Positions 7,456-17,500 of a stretch of DNA of 64,000 bases are shown piece after piece; position 1 is the first letter of the stretch; every line of letters starts with the position of its first letter. The position numbers and the translations under genes were made by a program. The notes beneath the pieces were generated by a model. It worked only from the letters and a program-made list of their open reading frames with translations. It had not been told where the DNA came from and ran no database searches. Origin of the DNA: Reyranella sp. (GTDB taxonomy: Bacteria; Pseudomonadota; Alphaproteobacteria; Reyranellales; Reyranellaceae); assembly GCF_004297405.1 (NCBI RefSeq), contig NZ_SCVC01000006.1:372001-436000 (forward strand), given 5' to 3'.

Positions 7456-9387
7456 ATGCGTGCCCTTGTGGCGCTCCTCGCCTTCGTGGTCGTTGCAGCG
7501 CTGAATTATCTCTGGTGGTGGTACCCCAACAAGCCGGTCGAGATCGCCGGTTGGACCACAGCGCCCCTGCAAAGTGTTTCCTTCGCGCCTTATCGGCCGG
7601 GCCAGAGCCCGCTGACGCGCACCTTCCCGACACCTGACCAGATTGAGAGTGACCTGAAGCGTCTCCAGGGCAAGGTTGGGGCGGTCCGGACCTATTCTGC
7701 GGGTGAGAATCTGGAGACAGTGCCACAGCGGGCCGGCAAGTACGGCCTCAAGGTCTGGCACGGCGCCTGGTTGAACAATAACGAGAAAGAGAATCTCGAG
7801 CAGATCAACCTGCTGATCGACCACGCCAACAAATACAAAGATACGGTCGAGCGGGTGATCGTCGGCAACGAGGTCCTGCTGCGCAAGGACCTGACCGCCA
7901 ACCAGCTCCGGCGCTACATCCGCCAGGTGAAGCAGCGCGTCTCCCAGCCGGTGACCTATGCCGATGTCTGGGAGTTCTGGCTGCGCAACCCGCAGCTCGC
8001 CGACGAAGTCGACTTCATCACCATTCATATCCTGCCTTACTGGGAAGACGAGCCGATCGGCCTTGAGCGTAAGGAAGCCGACGGCAAGCTCGCCATCGAG
8101 AAGCACCTGGTCGACATCTACAAAAAGGTGCAGGCGCGCTTTCCCGACAAGAAGATCGTGATCGGCGAAACCGGCTGGCCGAGCGACGGCCGTATGCGGT
8201 CCGATGCCCGGCCAGGCAGGGTCGAGCAGGTGAAGTTCTTCTCGATCTTCCGGTCAGCGGCAGAGCGGGAGAAGTTCGACTACAACGTCATCGAAGCCTT
8301 CGACCAATATTGGAAAGCGCGGCAGGAGGGCACGGTCGGCGCCGCCTGGGGCCTGCTCGATGCCCAGCGCGATGACAAATTCGAGCTCGGCAAGCCAGTG
8401 AGCGCCGAGCCGAAGTGGCAGCTCCTGTTCGCGGTATCGACGATCGTCGGGGCCTTGCTGCTGCTGGCCTATGTCAGCCTGCGCCGGTCGTCGGCCTGGA
8501 AAGGCATCATAATTTTCGCCGCTTTTGCTCAGATCGTGGCGACCTGTTACGTCCAGGCGACATGGATCGACCTGTCGCGCGCCTTCTATTTCGAGCGCTC
8601 GGTCGGGGTCGTTTTCTGGGCCCTTTTGTTGGCCCTGTTCAGCTATGCGTTGCTGCGTGGCATTGCCGACAGCCTGACCGGAAAAATGGCCGACCCGTCG
8701 CTCTATGGCGCGCGCGTGCGTGAGGCCTGGCATAGCTGGCGGGAGCTACCGCGCTACCGGATCCTGCAACGCGCCGATCTGCTGGCGCAGATGCTCTATC
8801 TCGTGCTCACGGTACTCTGCATCTTCTACCTGATCGTGATCAGCATCGATTGGTACGACGGGGTGATCCGGATCGGCGACTGGTTCCGCCAGATCGCCAT
8901 CGATGGCCGCTACCGCGATTTCCCGATCTGGAGCTTCGTAATCCCGAGCGTCGTGCTCATGGTCTGGAAGACCATCACCATCTTGCGCAGCGAGCCAGTG
9001 TCGCGCGACCATCGCATCGCCAAGGCCCTCTCGTTTGGCCGACTGCTGGGCTACGACGGCAGCCGTGGGTTCGTCCGCATGGACCGTCGGTTCAGCCGCT
9101 TCGAGCCGGTTCTGCCCGAGATCTTCCTGGCGGGCATGCTGATCTTCTGGGCCATCGTGATGGTGGTGACGGAGGGCGCAATCAAGCTGCACGATGGCGG
9201 CTCCGGTGGTTTCGTCTCGGCGGATGGCGGGCGTTGGGTGATCCGGACCCTGTTCTGGAACACCCAGGCCAACTGGTTTGCCTTCCTGGCACTGCTCATG
9301 GCCGTGCCCTACCTGGCGACCATCTACGTCTCCATACGCGAACCACTGGCAGAACCGCCGCCGGACTCCTATACCAGCAAGTGGTAG
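7456..9387 (+). CDS. membrane-anchored GH17-like glucan enzyme (beta-glucan synthesis/transfer)
   Basis: 643 residues from the ATG at 7456; a TTG 60 bases upstream is in frame, but the ATG begins directly with a transmembrane helix (RALVALLAFVVVAALNYLWWW). Residues about 30-310 are a GH17 domain with candidate acid/base E139 (IVGNEV) and nucleophile E238 (GETGWPS). The C-terminal half has about seven further membrane helices. This layout resembles proteins linked to cyclic or branched beta-glucan synthesis in rhizobia, and the GH17 part may act as a periplasmic transglycosylase. No NdvB-like synthase is in the window. Function is inferred from domains. Confidence 0.85.
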   Translation: MRALVALLAFVVVAALNYLWWWYPNKPVEIAGWTTAPLQSVSFAPYRPGQSPLTRTFPTPDQIESDLKRLQGKVGAVRTYSAGENLETVPQRAGKYGLKVWHGAWLNNNEKENLEQINLLIDHANKYKDTVERVIVGNEVLLRKDLTANQLRRYIRQVKQRVSQPVTYADVWEFWLRNPQLADEVDFITIHILPYWEDEPIGLERKEADGKLAIEKHLVDIYKKVQARFPDKKIVIGETGWPSDGRMRSDARPGRVEQVKFFSIFRSAAEREKFDYNVIEAFDQYWKARQEGTVGAAWGLLDAQRDDKFELGKPVSAEPKWQLLFAVSTIVGALLLLAYVSLRRSSAWKGIIIFAAFAQIVATCYVQATWIDLSRAFYFERSVGVVFWALLLALFSYALLRGIADSLTGKMADPSLYGARVREAWHSWRELPRYRILQRADLLAQMLYLVLTVLCIFYLIVISIDWYDGVIRIGDWFRQIAIDGRYRDFPIWSFVIPSVVLMVWKTITILRSEPVSRDHRIAKALSFGRLLGYDGSRGFVRMDRRFSRFEPVLPEIFLAGMLIFWAIVMVVTEGAIKLHDGGSGGFVSADGGRWVIRTLFWNTQANWFAFLALLMAVPYLATIYVSIREPLAEPPPDSYTSKW

Positions 9388-9409
9388 GCGCTTTGCCGGG
9401 AGTTACCGA

Positions 9410-10009
9410 ATGGAAATCAAGGGTGAGTACAGGATCGCGGCCCCGCGCGAGAAGGTTTTCGCGGCGCTGAACGATCCGGCCATTCTGCAGGCCTGCATTC
9501 CGGGCTGCGAATCGCTGGAAAAGACCTCCGACACCGAAATGAAGGCCAAGGTGCGCATGCGCATCGGGCCGGTCAGTGCGGCCTTCTCGGGCAAGGTGAC
9601 CTTGTCGGACCTCGACCCGCCCAATGGCTACCGGATTTCCGGCGAAGGGCAGGGTGGAGCGGCCGGTTTCGCCAAGGGGGGCGCCGTCGTGGCGCTGAAA
9701 GAGGACGGCGGCGATACCATCCTGAACTACAACGTCGACGCCCAGGTCGGCGGCAAGATCGCCCAGGTCGGCGCCCGCCTGATCGACGGCACAGCGAAGA
9801 AACTGGCTGACGAATTCTTCAGCAAGTTTGCCACCATGGTCGGCAGCCCGCCGCCAGCCGAAGCTGCTGCTGCACCTGCCGAGACGGCAGCTCCAGCTCC
9901 TGTCGCGGCTCCAGCGTCTTCCGCTGCAGCGCAGCGCGGCTACAAGCACTGGCTGATCATCGGCGCGGGCGCAGTTGTGCTGATTCTCGTCTTTATTGCG
10001 AGTCGTTAG
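9410..10009 (+). CDS. CoxG-like SRPBCC protein with C-terminal membrane anchor
   Basis: 199 residues starting MEIKGEYRIAAPREKVF, the standard start of CoxG (CO dehydrogenase subunit G) proteins. An SRPBCC fold covers residues 1-150. An Ala/Pro-rich linker (about 150-175) follows, then a C-terminal hydrophobic anchor, HWLIIGAGAVVLILVFIASR. CoxG proteins help recruit or mature molybdenum hydroxylases at the membrane; some have been shown to bind quinones. It starts 22 bases after the GH17 gene and is followed by the coxS-L-M genes. A strong hairpin spans its stop codon (separate entry). Confidence 0.9.
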   Translation: MEIKGEYRIAAPREKVFAALNDPAILQACIPGCESLEKTSDTEMKAKVRMRIGPVSAAFSGKVTLSDLDPPNGYRISGEGQGGAAGFAKGGAVVALKEDGGDTILNYNVDAQVGGKIAQVGARLIDGTAKKLADEFFSKFATMVGSPPPAEAAAAPAETAAPAPVAAPASSAAAQRGYKHWLIIGAGAVVLILVFIASR

Positions 10010-10030
10010 CAGCCTTAGGCTGCGACTCGC
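9998..10030 (+). repeat. hairpin across the coxG stop codon
   Basis: GCGAGTCG at 9998-10005 pairs with CGACTCGC at 10023-10030. CAGCC (10010-10014) pairs with GGCTG (10018-10022) around a TTA loop, leaving a small bulge that holds the stop codon. No T-run follows, so it is a weak candidate for an intrinsic terminator. It could protect or separate the coxG message from the downstream coxS-L-M message. Confidence 0.6.
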
Positions 10031-10148
10031 CGGCGAAACCGCCAATTCACTTGACCACAATGTGACGGGCTTGCGAGAGTTCATCCAATGCCCGGCGGGC
10101 CTGCTCTGGCGCGGCTCGCGCGAACCAATACGTTGAGGGAGAAGAGTA

Positions 10149-10634
10149 ATGACCATTTCCGTCGCCATGACCGTCAACGGCAAGGCCGTCTCGGGCAAGG
10201 TCGAGGCGCGCACGCTATTGGTTCAATTCCTGCGCGAGCATCTCGGCATGACCGGCACTCACGTCGGTTGTGACACCAGCCAGTGCGGCGCCTGCGTCGT
10301 CGATGTCGATGGCAAGTCGGTGAAGTCCTGCACCATGCTGGCCGTCCAGGCCGAAGGCGCCAAGGTCATCACGATCGAAGGCCTGGCGGAAAGTGCCGAC
10401 AAGCTGCATCCGATGCAGGAAGCCTTCCGCGAAAATCACGCCCTGCAGTGCGGTTTCTGCACGCCGGGCATGGTGATGAGCGCGATCGACATGGTGAAGC
10501 GCCACAATTACCAGCTCGACGAGGCGACGGTGCGTCGCGAACTCGAGGGCAACCTTTGCCGCTGCACAGGCTACCACAACATCGTGAAGGCAATTCTGGC
10601 CGCTGCGCCGGCCATGAAGTCAGCAGGGGTGTAG
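10149..10634 (+). CDS. molybdenum hydroxylase small subunit, two [2Fe-2S] (CoxS-like)
   Basis: 161 residues. The plant-type [2Fe-2S] site is CDTSQCGAC with a further Cys in KSC (residues about 40-62). The second, all-helical [2Fe-2S] domain shows CGFC and NLCRCTG (about 101-140). It carries electrons from the molybdenum site to FAD in xanthine dehydrogenase/CO dehydrogenase family enzymes. GGGAGAAG precedes the ATG. The large subunit gene starts 4 bases after the stop, so the pair is surely co-translated. A 139-base gap separates it from coxG. Confidence 0.95.
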   Translation: MTISVAMTVNGKAVSGKVEARTLLVQFLREHLGMTGTHVGCDTSQCGACVVDVDGKSVKSCTMLAVQAEGAKVITIEGLAESADKLHPMQEAFRENHALQCGFCTPGMVMSAIDMVKRHNYQLDEATVRRELEGNLCRCTGYHNIVKAILAAAPAMKSAGV

Positions 10635-10638
10635 AGCC

Positions 10639-13026
10639 ATGACCGCCGAAACCGGAATCGGCGCCCGGGTGAAGCGGAAGGAAGACCAGCGCTTCCTTAC
10701 CGGCACCGGTCGCTATGTCGACGATCTGCCCCTCGCACGGGCGACTTACGCGTATTTCCTGCGTTCGCCGCATGCCCATGCGAAGATCAAGAGCATCGAC
10801 GTTTCGGCGGCGAAATCCATGCCCGGCGTGGTCGAGATCTTCACCGGCAAGGACATTGCCGATGCGAAGGTCGGCGGACTGATCTGCGGCTGGGTGGTCA
10901 AGGACAAGCACGGCGAGCCGCACAAGTCACCGCCGCACCCGGTGATGGCGCTCGATACCGTGCGCTATGTCGGCGATACGGTGGCGATGGTCGTGGCCAA
11001 CAGCCACGACGAGGCCAAGGACGCCGCCGAAGCAATCCATGTCGACTACGACGTGAAGCCGGCGAACGTCGATCTTGCGCGCGCATTCGACAAGGGTGTG
11101 CCGGAGGTTCACGCGGCCGAGGCGCCGGGCAATCTGATCTATGACTGGGAGATCGGCGTGAAGGCCGATGTCGAGGCTGCGTTCGCCAAGGCGGCGCACG
11201 TCACCAAGATGGACATCGTCAACAACCGGCTGATCCCCAACGCGATGGAGCCACGCGCAGCGGCGGCCGAATACGACAAGGGCACGGGCAACTACACGCT
11301 CTGGTCGACCTCGCAGAACCCGCATGTGCTGCGCCTGATCCTGTCGGCCTTTGTGCTGGGTATCCCCGAGCACAAGCTGCGTGTCATTGCCCCCGACGTA
11401 GGCGGCGGCTTCGGCAGCAAGATCTTCTGCTACAACGAAGAGACGATGGTGTGCTGGGCGTCCAGCCGTGTCGGCCGGCCGATCAAATGGACGGCGGAGC
11501 GTGCCGAATCGTTCATGACCGATGCGCACGGGCGCGACCATGTCACCCATGCCGAGCTCGCCCTCGACAAGGACCACAAGTTCCTGGCGCTCAAGGTCGA
11601 GACCATCGCCAACATGGGCGCCTATCTCTCGACCTTCTCGACGGCCGTGCCGACTTATCTTTACGCCACGCTGCTGGCCGGTCAGTACACGACGCCGCTT
11701 ATCTACGCCAACGTGAAGGCGGCGCTCACGCATACCGCGCCGGTCGATGCCTATCGCGGCGCCGGCCGTCCCGAGGCGACCTTCGTGATTGAGACGATCG
11801 TCAGCAAGGCGGCGGCGGAGCTGAAGGTCGATACGGCGGAGCTGCGCCGCAAGAACTTCATTCCGACAGAGGCTTTCCCGTACCAGACGCCGGTGGCTCT
11901 GCAGTACGATTCGGGCAACTACCCGCCGATCATCGACGAGGCGATCAAGATCGCCGACTACAAGGGCTTCGAGGGTCGTCGTGCCGAGGCTAAGTCGCGT
12001 GGCAAGCTGCGCGGCATCGGCTTCTCGTCCTACATCGAAGCCTGCGGCCTTGGCCCCTCACGGGTCATCGGTCAGTTGGGTGGCGGTGTCGGCCAGTGGG
12101 AGTCGGCCCAGATCAAGTTCAACCCGACGGGCAATGTCCAGGTCCTGACCGGTGCGCACAGCCACGGCCAGAGTCATGAGACGACCTTCGCCCAGCTCGT
12201 GTCGGACAAGCTCGGTATTCCGATCGAAACCGTCGAGGTCGTCCATGGTGACACGGCGACGACGCCGTTTGGCATGGGGAGCTACGGTTCGCGTTCCCTC
12301 GCGGTCGGCGGTTCGGCAATCATGAAGGCGGCCGACAAGATCATCGCCAAGGGCAAGAAGATCGCGGCCCATCTCATGGAGGCGTCGGTCGCCGACGTCG
12401 TCTTCGAGAACGGCAACTTCAAGGTCGCCGGCACCGACAAGAATGTGCCGCTCGGAGCTGCGGTGTTCGCTGCCTACGTGCCGCACAACTACCCGCTCGA
12501 GGAACTCGAGCCCGGTATGGACGAGAACGCGTTCTACGATCCGTCGAACTTCGTCTATCCGGCCGGCACGCAGATCTGCGAGGTCGAGATCGACCCCGAT
12601 ACCGGCGTCGTCGAGGTCGTCAACCACACTGCGGTCGACGATTTTGGCAACATCATTAATCCTATGGTCGTCGAGGGCCAGGTTCACGGCGGCATCGTCC
12701 AGGGTGTCGGCCAGGCGCTGCTGGAGAACGCCGTCTACGACAAGGAAACGGGCCAGCTGCTCAGCGGCTCCTACATGGACTACACCATGCCGCGCGCCGA
12801 CGACGTGCCGTCGTTCAAGCTCGGCAACAAGATCACGCCCTGCCCACACAACCCGCTGGGCGTGAAGGGATGCGGCGAGGCCGGTGCGATTGCCGCACCT
12901 GCCGCCGTGATGAATGCCGTCCACGACGCACTGGCGCCACTCGGCGTCACGCACGTCCCGATGCCTGCCACGCCGCTCAGCGTTTGGCAGACCATCCAGG
13001 GTGCGCAGCGCAAAGCGGCCGAGTAA
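10639..13026 (+). CDS. molybdenum hydroxylase large subunit (CoxL-like, form II signature)
   Basis: 795 residues, the usual length. Molybdopterin-binding motifs are visible: VGGGFGSK near 252-259, the active-site loop AYRGAGRPE near 370-378, GQSHETTF near 510 and [10 protein letters not shown] near 741-750 with the general-base Glu. AYRGAGR is the form II signature; true CO dehydrogenases (form I) carry a loop with the catalytic Cys (AYxCSFR). So this is a CO dehydrogenase-like oxidase of unknown, probably organic (aldehyde or N-heterocycle) substrate. It lies between coxS and coxM. Confidence 0.95.
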   Translation: MTAETGIGARVKRKEDQRFLTGTGRYVDDLPLARATYAYFLRSPHAHAKIKSIDVSAAKSMPGVVEIFTGKDIADAKVGGLICGWVVKDKHGEPHKSPPHPVMALDTVRYVGDTVAMVVANSHDEAKDAAEAIHVDYDVKPANVDLARAFDKGVPEVHAAEAPGNLIYDWEIGVKADVEAAFAKAAHVTKMDIVNNRLIPNAMEPRAAAAEYDKGTGNYTLWSTSQNPHVLRLILSAFVLGIPEHKLRVIAPDVGGGFGSKIFCYNEETMVCWASSRVGRPIKWTAERAESFMTDAHGRDHVTHAELALDKDHKFLALKVETIANMGAYLSTFSTAVPTYLYATLLAGQYTTPLIYANVKAALTHTAPVDAYRGAGRPEATFVIETIVSKAAAELKVDTAELRRKNFIPTEAFPYQTPVALQYDSGNYPPIIDEAIKIADYKGFEGRRAEAKSRGKLRGIGFSSYIEACGLGPSRVIGQLGGGVGQWESAQIKFNPTGNVQVLTGAHSHGQSHETTFAQLVSDKLGIPIETVEVVHGDTATTPFGMGSYGSRSLAVGGSAIMKAADKIIAKGKKIAAHLMEASVADVVFENGNFKVAGTDKNVPLGAAVFAAYVPHNYPLEELEPGMDENAFYDPSNFVYPAGTQICEVEIDPDTGVVEVVNHTAVDDFGNIINPMVVEGQVHGGIVQGVGQALLENAVYDKETGQLLSGSYMDYTMPRADDVPSFKLGNKITPCPHNPLGVKGCGEAGAIAAPAAVMNAVHDALAPLGVTHVPMPATPLSVWQTIQGAQRKAAE

Positions 13027-13039
13027 CGGGAGGATTGAG

Positions 13040-13837
13040 ATGTACGATTTTGCTTACCATCGTCCGAAGTCGGTTGCCGATGCCGTTGCCCTGCTGAAGG
13101 GCAAGGAAGAAGCCCGTCCGATGTCGGGCGGCATGACCCTGATCCCGACGCTGAAGCAGCGCCTGGCCCGGCCGAGCGACATTGTCGATCTCGGCGCCAT
13201 CAAGGAGCTGGCCGGCATCAAGGTCGAGGGCAACAACGTCGTGATCGGCGGCATGACCAAGCACGGTGACGTCGCGACCTCGGCCGACGTGAAAGCCAAC
13301 ATCCCCGCGCTGGCCTCGCTGGCCGGTCATATCGGTGATCCGGCGGTCCGCAACCGTGGCACCATGGGCGGCTCAGTGGCCAACAACGATCCGGCAGCCG
13401 ACTATCCGGCGGCGGTCGTGGCGCTCAATGCCACGATCACCACCAACACCGGCAAGCATACGGCCGACGACTTCTTCAAGGGCCTGTTCGAGACGGCACT
13501 GAGCGAAGGCGAGCTGATCACCTCGATCAGCTTTCCGAAGGTGGAGAAGGCGGCCTACATCAAGTTCCCCAACCCGGCGTCGCGCTACGCGATGGTGGGC
13601 GTATTCGTCGCCAAGACGGCCGGCGGCGTGCGCGTAGCGGTGACGGGTGCCGGCCCGTGCGTGTTCCGCGTCAAGGCGATGGAAGATGCGCTCGCCAAGA
13701 ACTTCACCTCGGCGGCGATCAAGGACATCAAGGTCCCGGCCGATGATCTCAACAGCGATATCCACGGCAGTGCGGAGTACCGTGCCCATCTCGTAGGCGT
13801 GATGGCTCGTCGCGCCGTCGACGCGGCCAACAAGTAG
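13040..13837 (+). CDS. molybdenum hydroxylase FAD-binding medium subunit (CoxM-like)
   Basis: 265 residues from the ATG at 13040, behind GGGAGG. The product starts MYDFAYHRPKSVADA, typical for this subunit. FAD-binding motifs are seen at GGMTLIPTLKQRL (about 30-42) and TMGGSVANNDPAADYPA (about 109-125). It passes electrons from the [2Fe-2S] subunit to an acceptor. It ends the operon, and an intrinsic terminator follows at 13864. With coxS and coxL it makes a complete three-subunit enzyme. Confidence 0.95.
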   Translation: MYDFAYHRPKSVADAVALLKGKEEARPMSGGMTLIPTLKQRLARPSDIVDLGAIKELAGIKVEGNNVVIGGMTKHGDVATSADVKANIPALASLAGHIGDPAVRNRGTMGGSVANNDPAADYPAAVVALNATITTNTGKHTADDFFKGLFETALSEGELITSISFPKVEKAAYIKFPNPASRYAMVGVFVAKTAGGVRVAVTGAGPCVFRVKAMEDALAKNFTSAAIKDIKVPADDLNSDIHGSAEYRAHLVGVMARRAVDAANK

Positions 13838-13863
13838 TCGTCCCTCTGCCGGAGGACTAGCGT

Positions 13864-13898
13864 AGGGGCGCCCTCACCGGGCGCCCTTATTGTTTTAG
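13864..13898 (+). terminator. intrinsic terminator after the cox-like operon
   Basis: GGGCGCCC at 13866-13873 pairs with GGGCGCCC at 13879-13886 around a 5-base loop, with an extra G-T and A-T pair at the base, followed by TTATTGTTTT. It lies between coxM and pcp. Confidence 0.8.
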
Positions 13899-13922
13899 AA
13901 TGGCATCTATGATGAGTGCAGC

Positions 13923-14564
13923 ATGAAGGCGTTGGTCACAGGCTTCGACCCCTTCGGTGGCGACGAGGTCAACCCGTCGTCGCTGGCCGTCGGCAAGCTG
14001 AAGAAACGTATCGGCAGCCTCGCAGTGCATACGGTCGAATTGCCGACTTCGTATGCCCGTTCTGCCGAAGTGCTGCGCGCGGCGATCGCCAAGGCCAAGC
14101 CCGATATCGTTCTCTGTGTCGGTCAGGCAGGCGGGCGCACCGAACTCTGCCTGGAGCGGGTCGCGATCAACATCCAGGATGCCCGCATCCGCGACAATGA
14201 CGGCAAGCAGCCGATCGACAAGCCGGTGGTGGCCGACGGTCCTGCGGCCCATTTCACGACCTTGCCGATCAAGGCCTGCGTGGCGGCGATGCGCAAGGCT
14301 GGCCTACCGGCTGCGGTGTCGAACACTGCTGGCACCTTCGTCTGCAACCACATCTTCTACGCGTTGATGGACATTGCCGCGTCGCATCCTGCCCCGATGC
14401 GTGGTGGTTTCCTGCACATACCCTACGTGCCGGAGCAGGCGGCTCGGCTCGGCGGTGCGCCGTCCATGTCGGTCAGTGACATCGTGCGAGGTATCGAAAT
14501 CATCCTCGAAGTTAGCGCCAGCCGGGAGAGCGATCTCCATACGGCAGAGGGTCGTATCTCCTGA
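13923..14564 (+). CDS. pcp: pyroglutamyl-peptidase I (C15 family)
   Basis: 213 residues, the family length. It opens with KALVTGFDPFGGDEVNPS. The catalytic triad is visible as E78 (TELCLERVAIN), C141 (GTFVCNHIFY) and H165 (GGFLHIPY). It removes N-terminal pyroglutamate from peptides in the cytoplasm. It lies downstream of the cox terminator, so it probably has its own promoter in 13887-13922. Its stop is 9 bases from the convergent RND pump gene. Confidence 0.95.
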   Translation: MKALVTGFDPFGGDEVNPSSLAVGKLKKRIGSLAVHTVELPTSYARSAEVLRAAIAKAKPDIVLCVGQAGGRTELCLERVAINIQDARIRDNDGKQPIDKPVVADGPAAHFTTLPIKACVAAMRKAGLPAAVSNTAGTFVCNHIFYALMDIAASHPAPMRGGFLHIPYVPEQAARLGGAPSMSVSDIVRGIEIILEVSASRESDLHTAEGRIS

Positions 14565-14573
14565 TCCCGGGAG

Positions 14574-17500
14574 CTATTCGGCCGCGATCGCGAGTGTTGA
14601 CGGCGAATGGTGCGCCGGAGCCGTCTCCGTTGCAGACGGCTTCTTCACCCTGAACCACGCTGCGTAGAGCGCAGGCAGGAAGAGCAAGGTGAGGGCGGTT
14701 GCCACCAGCAGGCCGCCCATCAGGGCGACGGCCATCGGGCCCCAGAACACGCTTCTGGACAGCGGGATCATGGCGAAGATCGCCGTGCCGGCGGTCAGTA
14801 GGATCGGCCGGGCGCGGCGCACCGTGGCGTCGATCACGGCATCCCAGTCGCTATGGCCAGCGCGGATATCCTGGTCGATCTGGTCCACCAGGATCACCGA
14901 GTTGCGCATGATCATGCCGGCAAGCGCGATCACGCCCAGCAGGGAGACGAACCCGAAGGGCTGGTTGAACAGCAGCAGGAACAGCGACACGCCGATCAGG
15001 CCCAGCGGTGCAGTCAGCATGACCAGGGCGAGCTTGGAGAAGCTCTGGAGTTGCAGCATCAGGACCAGCACCATCAGGAAGGCCATGACGGGCATCATCT
15101 TGAAGATCGAGCCCTGGCTCTTGGCCGACTCTTCCGAATCGCCGCCTACTTCAACGCGGTAGCCGGCCGGCAGGTCGGCGCGCAGCGGCGCCAGGGCCTT
15201 GTCGATGCGGGCGGCAACGTCAGGACCCTGCACGCCGTCGACCACACCGGCCCGCACGGTCATCAGCAGCTCCTTGTTGCGCCGCCACAGGATCGGCTCT
15301 TCGAGCTCGAACTTCAGCGTCGCGAGCTGGGCCAGCGAAACCACACCGCCATTGGCGGTGCGCAGGTTGATCGCCTCCAGTCCCTCGATACTCAGTCGCT
15401 CGGGCGCGACGGCACGAGCGATCACGTCGATCGACTCGGTACGGTCGCGATACTGTGTGACGGTCACACCTGTCAGCAGCGTCTGCAGGGCATTACCCAG
15501 CGCCTGCGAGTCGACACCCAGCGCGCGCGCCTTGGCCTGGTCGACCTCCAGCCGCACGGACTTGGCCAGCTCGTTCCAGTCGAAGTTGATGTCGCGCGTC
15601 GCCGGATCGGCCTTGAAGACCTGGCGCACGCGCTCGGCGACTGACCGGACCTGCTGCGGATCGTCGCCCAGCACACGGAACATTACCGGATAGCTGACGG
15701 GTGGACCGTTCTGCAGGCGCTGCACACGGGCGCGGACGGCCTCGAAATCCTGGGCAAAGAGCTTGTCCAGTGCAACGACCACACGCTCTCGGGCCTCGAG
15801 GCTCTTGGTCATCACGATGATCTGGCCGAAATTCGCGTTGGCGAGTTCCGGTACCGTCGGCAGGTAGAAGCGCGGGCTGCCGGCACCGACATAGGACGTG
15901 TAGAAGGCGACGTCGGGATCCTCACCCAGCCACTTCTCGAGCTTGCGCACTTCCTTGTCGGTAGCAGCCCAGGACGCGCCCTGCGCCAGCTTCATGTCGA
16001 CGATCAGCTCTGGCCGGTTGGCCGTGGGGAAGAACTGCTTCTGGACCAGACCGAACGCCGCCATGGCTGCCACAAAGGCGAGCGCGGTGATGGCAATCGT
16101 GGTCTTGCGCCAGGTGACGCACCACACGACCAGCTTGCGGAACATCGTATAGAGCCGGCTGCCATAGGGATTGTGGTGTTGCACCTTGGGCTGCGGCAGC
16201 AGGTGGTAACCCATCCAGGGCGTGAACAGGACGGCCACGAACCACGAAATGATGAGCGAAAGGCCGACGACCCAGAAGATCGAGTTGGTGTATTCACCGG
16301 CGCTCGAGCGCGCGAAGCCCACTGGCACGAAGCCGATCGCCGTCACCAGCGTGCCGGTCAGCATGGGGAAGGCGGTCGAGGTATAGGCGAAGGTCGCGGC
16401 CTCCAGTCGGCTCGCACCTTGTTCCAGCTTCACCATCATCATCTCGACGGCGATGATGGCGTCGTCAACCAGAAGACCCAGCGCGATGATCAAGGCGCCG
16501 AGCGAGATGCGCTGAAAGTCGATGCCGAGCAACAGCATGGCGACGAAGGTGATGGCCAGCACCAGCGGCACCGAGAGCGCTACGATCACACCGGTGCGCA
16601 CGCCGAGGCTGATGAACGACACGACAAGCACGATGGCGAGGGCCTCGAGCAGGGAGAAGATGAATTCGTCGAAGGACTTCTCGACCACCTCGGGCTGGTT
16701 GGCAACGCGATGGACGGTGATGCCGATCGGCAGGGTTGCCTCGATCTCCTTCATGGTCTTTTCGAGGGTCTTACCCAGGGTCTGGACGTTACCGCCCTGC
16801 GCCATCACCACGCCGAGCCCGATCACCGGCTTGCTCTTGAAGCGCATCTCGATCTGCCGTGGATCCTGGTAGCCGCGCTTGATCTCCGCGACATCACCCA
16901 ATGTCAGTGTTTGGCCGTTGGCCGTGAAGGGCAGCGCCAGGATCTGCTCGGCCGAGGTTGGGGCGCCATCGACGCGTACGGCGACCCTTTCGCCGCGGGT
17001 CTCGACCGTACCACTGGCAACGATCGCGTTCTGGCGCCGCACGACGTCGAGGATCTGGTCCACCGGCACGCCCAGCATGGCGAGCCGCGCATGACTGAAC
17101 TCGATGTAGATCTTTTCGTCCTGCAGGCCGATCAGGTCGGCCTTGGTGACGTCGGGAACGCGCAGCAGCCGCTGGCGTACGGCTTTTACGATCTCCTTAA
17201 CTTCGGCCGGCGAGAAGCCATCGGACTCGAAGGCCCAGATCAGGCTGTAGGTGTCGCCGTATTCGTCATTGAAGAAGGGGCCGATCACACCCTGTGGCAG
17301 GGATGCCCTGATGTCGCCGACCTTCTTGCGCACCTGGTACCAGAGGTCGGAGACCTTGGACGGCGGAGTATCGTCGCGCAGCGAGACGTAGATCACAGTC
17401 TCGCCAGGCTTGGTGTAGCTCGTCACGTTGAAGAAGTAGGGCAGTTCCTGCAGCTTGGTCTCGATCTTTTCGGTGACCTGCTGCTCGACCTCGCGCGACG

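Noticed and set aside
10149..13837. Annotation of the cox-like operon as true carbon-monoxide dehydrogenase
   Set aside because: The large subunit has the form II loop AYRGAGR and lacks the Cys-bearing form I loop.
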